Shown here: in pieces, positions 48,224 through 52,698 of the stretch
Layout: each line of letters begins with the position of its first letter
How positions within the stretch are numbered: the stretch's first letter is position 1
IMG/VR virus record: IMGVR_UViG_3300032050_000189
Span: 1 to 52,698 of that record
Direction: 5' to 3' (one strand)
From: a virus
DNA: 52,698 bases
Position numbers and translations under genes: made by a program
The notes under the pieces: generated by a model
Databases searched by the model: none
What the model was told of the DNA's origin: nothing
Seen by the model: only the letters and a program-made list of their open reading frames with translations

Positions 48224-50253
48224 TATCCAACCCTTGTAACAGCACCTTTTGGTGGAGGAGGTATATTAGCAGCTCCGCCCCCCGCTGCGGGCAGCATCTT
48301 AGCAATTTTTTCGTTTATTGCGTCAATTGCCGCCTGAGCTTTTTCCTGTGTCTTAGGATTAGTTGATATATTTAACAAACGCTCTTGCATGGCGCGTTGT
48401 TCTATCAACGCTTTATATTCTGGATTACGGTTTAATGTTTCCTGCGATTTGCGCTCTTGCTCGGCTAACCAGTTTTGTTGTCTTTGTTGACGCTCTGATT
48501 TTTTACCTTCCGCTTGCATAGCAGCAGTCTGAGCGCGGGCTAAACGATTATCAAGAGCAATCTGTTTGCTGGCTTCAGCCCGCTCGTCAGTAGCAACTAG
48601 GCTTGCACCAGAGGACTCTGACTGACGTTTATTAGCAATAGCATCCTTAATCGCGGCTTCGCCCGCATTAGCAGCTTTGTATTTGCCTTCAAGTTTAAGT
48701 TTGGCAACTTCGTCTTGCATAGCGCCAATTTCATCAAAGAACTTAAGATCCTCGGCGGAATAGCCTTTACGAGTAGCTTCAGCTTTATTGCCCATCATGT
48801 TTATCAATGAACCAACTCCGCCGCGAATTGGAGTACCGGCAGCAGACAAAGCTTCAACCCATGCGGGGGTGCGTTCGCCTTGGAGTCTTCTAATCATCTC
48901 TTGGCGCTCAGCAATACGGGCTTCGCGGGGCTGCAAAAGCTTGTCAATCCCCATGAAATCTTCGTAGCGCTTAGCTCCTTTAGCCCACTCAGCACTTTCA
49001 TCTTTACCTAATTCCTTGCGAATATTGGCTTCAATAAGGGCACGCAAACTGTTGGGGTCAAGTGCTGCTGCCGCAGGTGCGGCGGGTCCACCAACGCTAG
49101 GTCCACCGGCGCTAGGACGAGGTTGCGTAGGTCTAACATCATCAGGAGAAGTTCCTGTTATTTCTTTTCTTGGGACTGGATTAGGGTAGCGAGGAACAGT
49201 TCTGTCACCCGCTCCTCGTGAAGTAGGTGTTTGTTCACCGCGACGGGCATTTTCGTGTACATGCTTTGCCCATGCTTCGTCGCTTACATTCGGTGGGCGG
49301 GCTTGACGGACACCGTTTTTATCTATATATGTATTTTGTATCGTTGGGTTGGGTGAACCTTCAGGTAAGTTATATCCACTCCCGCTCGGCATACCAGAGT
49401 ACCGTTGGGATCCTTTTTTGGAAGGCTCAGCACTTGCTGCAAGTTCTGCCGATCCTTCTTTAGCGCGGATATACCGATCATAGAACGGAGTCATGGTGTC
49501 CGAACTTTGGTTGCCGGGGGTTAATGCAGGTTTTAAATAATCAACATTTGCGCCCAATGCGCGTGCAGGGCGAATCATTGCAGTATCAACTGCGCCAGCT
49601 AAACCACGAGGAATCAAACTTGCAATATCCGCTAGGGCGGCCATACTCTTACCAGCGTACTCACCACCGGTTTTTCCCAGCGCCCTAGCAAGCGCATCAA
49701 TTTTTTCTTTATCAGCTCTGCGTTGAGCTTCAAGTTCTTCTTCTGTAGGAACTTTACTTTCATCTTCGCCGTTAAACGCAATAATCCCGCCGCCAGCGTA
49801 GTGGCGACCAAGGTTAGACATGAGCTGATCAATACTGCCACCACGAGCTGCCATTACGGGTTGCCCTTGTGGTGCGGGGGGAGGGCCACCCTGCGGGCCT
49901 TGTGGCATGGGTGGGGGACCGCCTTGAGGACCTTGCGCCATCTGGGGTTGACCTTGTGGTGGCTGGAACTGAGGGGGTTGGCCCGGCATGGGCTGGGATT
50001 GTCCACGTTGCTGAGCCGCAAGCATCTGCTTTAGTTTTTCAACGATAGAAGGTTGAGCACCGCCCGCCTGCATAGCTTGCTGGTTCTGTGCACCTTGCCG
50101 CAACTCATTAATTTGCTGAAGCGCCAAAGCTTCTTCAAAATCTTCGGGAAGCTCACCGGGCTTTTGACGTTGCTGATTTTTTTCCACTTTGGCTTCCAAA
50201 GGCGCTGGGTTGCCCATAAATGCATCTACAAGTTTATCAATGCCAACACTCAT
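48223..50253 (-). CDS. Large Pro/Gln-rich virion protein
   Basis: 676 residues. Low-complexity Pro/Gln/Gly linker at about 83-130 (QPPQGQPQMAQGPQGGPPP). GG elements (MAARGGSIDQLM, HYAGGGIIAFNGE) follow. The C-terminal half has long charged helices (EERKSQETLNRNP-like) and ends with Pro-rich PPPKGAV. Coupled to the giant protein by TAATG. Together they probably form internal or tail-associated proteins. No enzyme motif seen. Confidence 0.65.
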   Translation of the reverse strand: MSVGIDKLVDAFMGNPAPLEAKVEKNQQRQKPGELPEDFEEALALQQINELRQGAQNQQAMQAGGAQPSIVEKLKQMLAAQQRGQSQPMPGQPPQFQPPQGQPQMAQGPQGGPPPMPQGPQGGPPPAPQGQPVMAARGGSIDQLMSNLGRHYAGGGIIAFNGEDESKVPTEEELEAQRRADKEKIDALARALGKTGGEYAGKSMAALADIASLIPRGLAGAVDTAMIRPARALGANVDYLKPALTPGNQSSDTMTPFYDRYIRAKEGSAELAASAEPSKKGSQRYSGMPSGSGYNLPEGSPNPTIQNTYIDKNGVRQARPPNVSDEAWAKHVHENARRGEQTPTSRGAGDRTVPRYPNPVPRKEITGTSPDDVRPTQPRPSAGGPSVGGPAAPAAAALDPNSLRALIEANIRKELGKDESAEWAKGAKRYEDFMGIDKLLQPREARIAERQEMIRRLQGERTPAWVEALSAAGTPIRGGVGSLINMMGNKAEATRKGYSAEDLKFFDEIGAMQDEVAKLKLEGKYKAANAGEAAIKDAIANKRQSESSGASLVATDERAEASKQIALDNRLARAQTAAMQAEGKKSERQQRQQNWLAEQERKSQETLNRNPEYKALIEQRAMQERLLNISTNPKTQEKAQAAIDAINEKIAKMLPAAGGGAANIPPPPKGAVTRVG

Positions 50254-50289
50254 GATATTTCCTTTTGCTTATTCTATTTCGCATTTGGT

Positions 50290-50649
50290 TTAGCGTCTAC
50301 GGAGAAGATTTATTAAACCGCCCTTGGCAAACATTTGCTCGTAATACCGGTCATCTAAATCTCGGCCATAGCCTCCAGAACGCCCAAACCCACCTGTGCC
50401 GTCAAACTGGAATGTTCCTTGATTTTGCTCTTCAGAAAAGTCTTGAGTAGGCGGCGGAGCAGGAGGCGGAGGTGGCGGGGGTGGTGGCTCAGGAGGCGGT
50501 GGGTTATATGCATAAGACGGTTCTTGCCTTGGCGTAAACATAGGCTCAGGCTCAGCAGGGCGTGACGCAGCCGCAGCAGCCAAACCACCAGCTAATCCTA
50601 ACCCTAGGCCCAAGCCCCCGCCGCTATCCGAAGACGCGGCGGAATCTAC
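50290..50649 (-). CDS. Probable -1 frameshift extension of the large Gly/Gln-rich protein
   Basis: About 119 residues in the -1 frame relative to the gene at 50646. It begins at codon GTA 50647-50649 (VDSAASSDSGGG) after a shift. Then GLGLGLGLAGGLAAAAA, a polyproline run, EEQNQGTFQFDG, and an end MFAKGGLINLLRRR. There is no ATG with a ribosome site at its front; the only starts are TTG codons without an SD and ATG 50541. It reads through to a stop at 50290. The GG ending matches other late proteins, so it is a real coding segment. Confidence 0.55.
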   Translation of the reverse strand, partial: VDSAASSDSGGGLGLGLGLAGGLAAAAASRPAEPEPMFTPRQEPSYAYNPPPPEPPPPPPPPPAPPPTQDFSEEQNQGTFQFDGTGGFGRSGGYGRDLDDRYYEQMFAKGGLINLLRRR

Positions 50650-50655
50650 TTTGGG
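50618..50655 (-). promoter_or_regulatory. Candidate -1 ribosomal frameshift signal
   Basis: Minus strand: slippery heptamer C-CCA-AAG at 50655-50649, stop TAG at 50648-50646 immediately after, spacer ATT, then CCGCCG and CGGCGG as a perfect six-pair stem with a 13-nt loop. T-G pairs extend it to eight. Spacer between the heptamer and the stem is six bases. All elements of a classic -1 site are present. Confidence 0.6.
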
Positions 50656-52698
50656 GATGAAGACCCAAATCCTAAGTTACCAAGCAATCGGTCAAGCGTG
50701 ATGCCGCTGTCTGTGTTACCGGCCAACTTAGCTCCACCGCCCGCACCCGCAAGAATTTCCTGCAATGTGCTAGGTTGAGCCATGTTGTAGTTGGTTGCGG
50801 AAATTGGCAAACCTTGGAGCAAAGACTGCTGGAACTGAACCATCTTGAATGGATTCTCACGAGCTTCTTCAAATGCTGCCTTGTCTGCGGCAATACCTTC
50901 AGCCTCAATACCACGCTGTTGAGCACCAAGACGCGCCTGTTCTTGCAACTGAGCCAAGCCCAACTGACCACCAGAAATTCCCAAGTTACCTTGAGTCTGT
51001 GCGGCCTGAAGACCAGTCTGAAGACCTTTGAGTCCCAAGTCAGCACCAAACTGACGGGATTGTTCAGACGCTTGGTTGGCAGCTTGACCGTACTGAGCGG
51101 CTTGCTGAGCCGCAGTCATAGACTGGCCTTGGTTGAACTGACGTGCAGCTTCTTGAGCTTGCTGTGCAGACATGCCGTACTTAGCCATCATGTCAGCGGC
51201 AGTCATGCCCTGAGTAGCACCAAACTGCTTAGACTGCTCAGATGCCTGCTGTGCCTGCATGTTACGGGCTTGGTCAGCATTGAACTGAGACATAGCGTTC
51301 TGGAACGCAGTGTCATAGCCCTTACCTGTAATACCAGCTAGGTTAGTGCCAAGGTTACGTTGGTTCTCTGCGGTCAAGATGGCGCTACGGCCACCACCAA
51401 AAGCACCAGCCTTGGTCATTGCAGCTTTGTTTGCTTGCTCGCTAATGTTTGACTGACGGCGAGCCTCTTCTAGTTGTGGGTTCAAAGAAGCCTGCAAGTA
51501 CGGATTCATGTACTGCTGAGCTTGCTCCTGACCAAAAGTGCCTGATTTGAACGTTGTACTTTGGTACGGGTCGGGTGCTTTAAACTGGTTTGTAAACTGC
51601 GTGGCAGCAGAAAGTTCTGGCGCTTTAAACTGATTATCAAACTTAGTTGGGCCGTAGTTTATGCCTTGAGCTTTGGCAGCAATATCACCCGCAGTCTGAG
51701 TAGCTTGACCAACACTGCTAGGCACAGACAGATTACCCGCAGCTTGGAACGCTTGCTGTTGCAAACCAGAAGCACCCGCAGTCAATGGGCCACCGTACTG
51801 CTGATATGGAGCTTCAGACAATGCGCGGCCTTTACCGAGCATGTCGGTGATGTACTCGCCCGCCCAAGTTGCAGGGGCTTGCTCTTGACCGGTCACGCCC
51901 GCCGCTGCCGCAGAGCCAACGCCTGATGCCCCACCGGTATTAAACTTCTTAACAGCGCCGCCATCAGCATAAGCTTGGGCCAAACCACCGGGCATGAACT
52001 TGTCGGGATTGATTTGCTTACCTTGCTTCTTTGTGCCGGTACGAGCTTGACGAATCTTGTCCATCATGCTGTATAACTTCTTAGCTCCGGCATCAGAGTT
52101 ACCGTTGCCCAAATGAGACACAACATCCGCAGGGACAACAAACTCACCATGGCTAAGCGCAGCAGGTTGGCTCTGACCAATACGGGCTGGAATCTTATCA
52201 GCCATGCCATCAGTCTCCCCTTGTAGGTAGCGAGGGCTGTTTACATTGCCGCCTTTAGCGTACATAAAACTTTCACCTTCACCAAAGTAAGGATAGTCAT
52301 CGTATGACGGAAATTGCGTAAACGCTGGCGCTTCATACTCTGGCATTTCATACTCTGGTATTTCGCCACGAAGACGATCAAACTCAGCTTCAACTTCTGC
52401 ATCGGTTAACTGATTTGGAAGCTGAGACGCTAGATTGTCTCTAATCTGTTTATCAATTCCAGTAAATTCATCCAGTTTTGGTATTCTCTTTAGCGTTCCG
52501 CCAGCAGTAGATCCGGGTGGAGCACTGCCGCCAATCCCTTTAAATATATTAGAAATGGAGCCAATGGCGTTACTTGCATTACCCGGCTTACTAAGATAGT
52601 TACCAAGCAATGCAGCCAATCCAGCACCACCAGCTACTTTAGCAATGTTTCCTAATGTAGAGCTACCACCACCACCGCCACCACCATCAGAAGAACCT
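50646..52698 (-). CDS. Large Gly/Gln-rich virion protein (5' end outside window)
   Basis: At least 684 residues; the frame is open to the right edge with a poly-Gly start (SSDGGGGGGGSST), so an internal TTG at 52619 is not the start. Includes MYAKGGNVNS, GETDGMADKIPARIGQSQP, LSHGEFVVPADVVSHLGNG and RQARTGTKKQGKQINPDKF, a module widely seen in aquatic phage virion proteins. The C-terminal half is Gln/Ala-rich helix (for example QQAAQYGQAANQASEQ). Ends SSSPK at the frameshift site. Likely internal or tail protein. Confidence 0.7.
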   Translation of the reverse strand, partial: GSSDGGGGGGGSSTLGNIAKVAGGAGLAALLGNYLSKPGNASNAIGSISNIFKGIGGSAPPGSTAGGTLKRIPKLDEFTGIDKQIRDNLASQLPNQLTDAEVEAEFDRLRGEIPEYEMPEYEAPAFTQFPSYDDYPYFGEGESFMYAKGGNVNSPRYLQGETDGMADKIPARIGQSQPAALSHGEFVVPADVVSHLGNGNSDAGAKKLYSMMDKIRQARTGTKKQGKQINPDKFMPGGLAQAYADGGAVKKFNTGGASGVGSAAAAGVTGQEQAPATWAGEYITDMLGKGRALSEAPYQQYGGPLTAGASGLQQQAFQAAGNLSVPSSVGQATQTAGDIAAKAQGINYGPTKFDNQFKAPELSAATQFTNQFKAPDPYQSTTFKSGTFGQEQAQQYMNPYLQASLNPQLEEARRQSNISEQANKAAMTKAGAFGGGRSAILTAENQRNLGTNLAGITGKGYDTAFQNAMSQFNADQARNMQAQQASEQSKQFGATQGMTAADMMAKYGMSAQQAQEAARQFNQGQSMTAAQQAAQYGQAANQASEQSRQFGADLGLKGLQTGLQAAQTQGNLGISGGQLGLAQLQEQARLGAQQRGIEAEGIAADKAAFEEARENPFKMVQFQQSLLQGLPISATNYNMAQPSTLQEILAGAGGGAKLAGNTDSGITLDRLLGNLGFGSSSPK

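Noticed and set aside
50290-50613. Independent gene starting at TTG 50613
   Set aside because: No SD precedes it, the frame is open upstream into the hairpin and slippery site, and a shift from the upstream gene explains it better. It is retained only as an extension.
50646-52619. Complete gene starting at TTG 52619
   Set aside because: The frame continues without stop to the right edge with matching Gly-rich coding sequence, so the true start is outside the window.
1-52698. Window as a complete circular genome
   Set aside because: Joining the right end to the left end puts the tail fibre frame into an unlikely Val-rich reading of the poly-Gly codons, and neither end gene is completed.
1-52698. 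Temperate phage
   Set aside because: The Leu762 polymerase hints at it, but no integrase, excisionase, CI-like repressor or attachment site was recognised. It stays open because the window is not complete.

Overview
This window is most of one tailed-phage (Caudoviricetes) genome, probably an aquatic podovirus-like phage. The evidence is a contiguous terminase, portal, scaffold, Mu gpT-like capsid and connector block, a self-encoded replication set, many tiny overlapping genes with AGGAG-type ribosome binding sites, and no bacterial housekeeping genes. Base composition is near 50% GC, and sigma70-like promoters plus a consensus DnaA box point to a Gram-negative-type bacterial host. The host cannot be named from the sequence. 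No integrase, repressor, RNA polymerase, tRNA or endolysin was recognised.

Layout. (1) Positions 1-16,887, leftward: the morphogenesis operon. In transcription order it has small and large terminase, portal, a small coiled protein, a GroES-like protein, scaffold-like protein, a conserved late protein, decoration-like protein, major capsid protein, two beta-rich virion proteins, a glycosyltransferase, a holin-like protein among small basic proteins, two connector-like proteins, a paralogous pair of virion proteins, a 20-residue-repeat protein, and a tail fibre that runs off the left end. (2) 16,888-17,314: divergent control region. (3) 17,315-41,942, rightward: early and replication genes. First come duplicated genes in repeated promoter/operator cassettes, then a 920-bp gene-free stretch with a DnaA box and about 23 TTCCA/TGGAA repeats (best origin candidate). 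Next is a DUF3150-like, MoxR-like AAA and metallopeptidase-VWA module, a train of about 16 overlapping mini-genes, family A DNA polymerase, two PD-(D/E)XK nucleases and an HNH-like protein, an SNF2-type helicase, and a 958-residue primase-helicase. (4) 41,939-52,698, leftward: very large virion proteins, including one of 2,094 residues with a HELVH motif and a Gly/Gln-rich protein whose 5' end lies beyond the right edge.

How it works together. The early promoters share an interrupted palindrome TTTCA-N8-TGAAA, so one regulator may control several early cassettes. The replication genes form a compact set: primase-helicase, polymerase, SNF2-type helicase, RecB/Cas4-like and VRR nucleases, and a candidate ssDNA-binding protein. 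Late genes are transcribed the other way from both flanks. The rightward early block and the leftward right-hand late block meet at overlapping stop codons.

Most notable: a textbook-looking -1 ribosomal frameshift site at 50,618-50,655 (CCCAAAG, immediate TAG stop, 6-nt spacer, GC hairpin) that would extend a large late protein by a proline-rich tail of about 119 residues. Next are the origin-like repeat region, the early operator/promoter cassettes, and the phage-borne MoxR/VWA module with two interleaved membrane micro-proteins.
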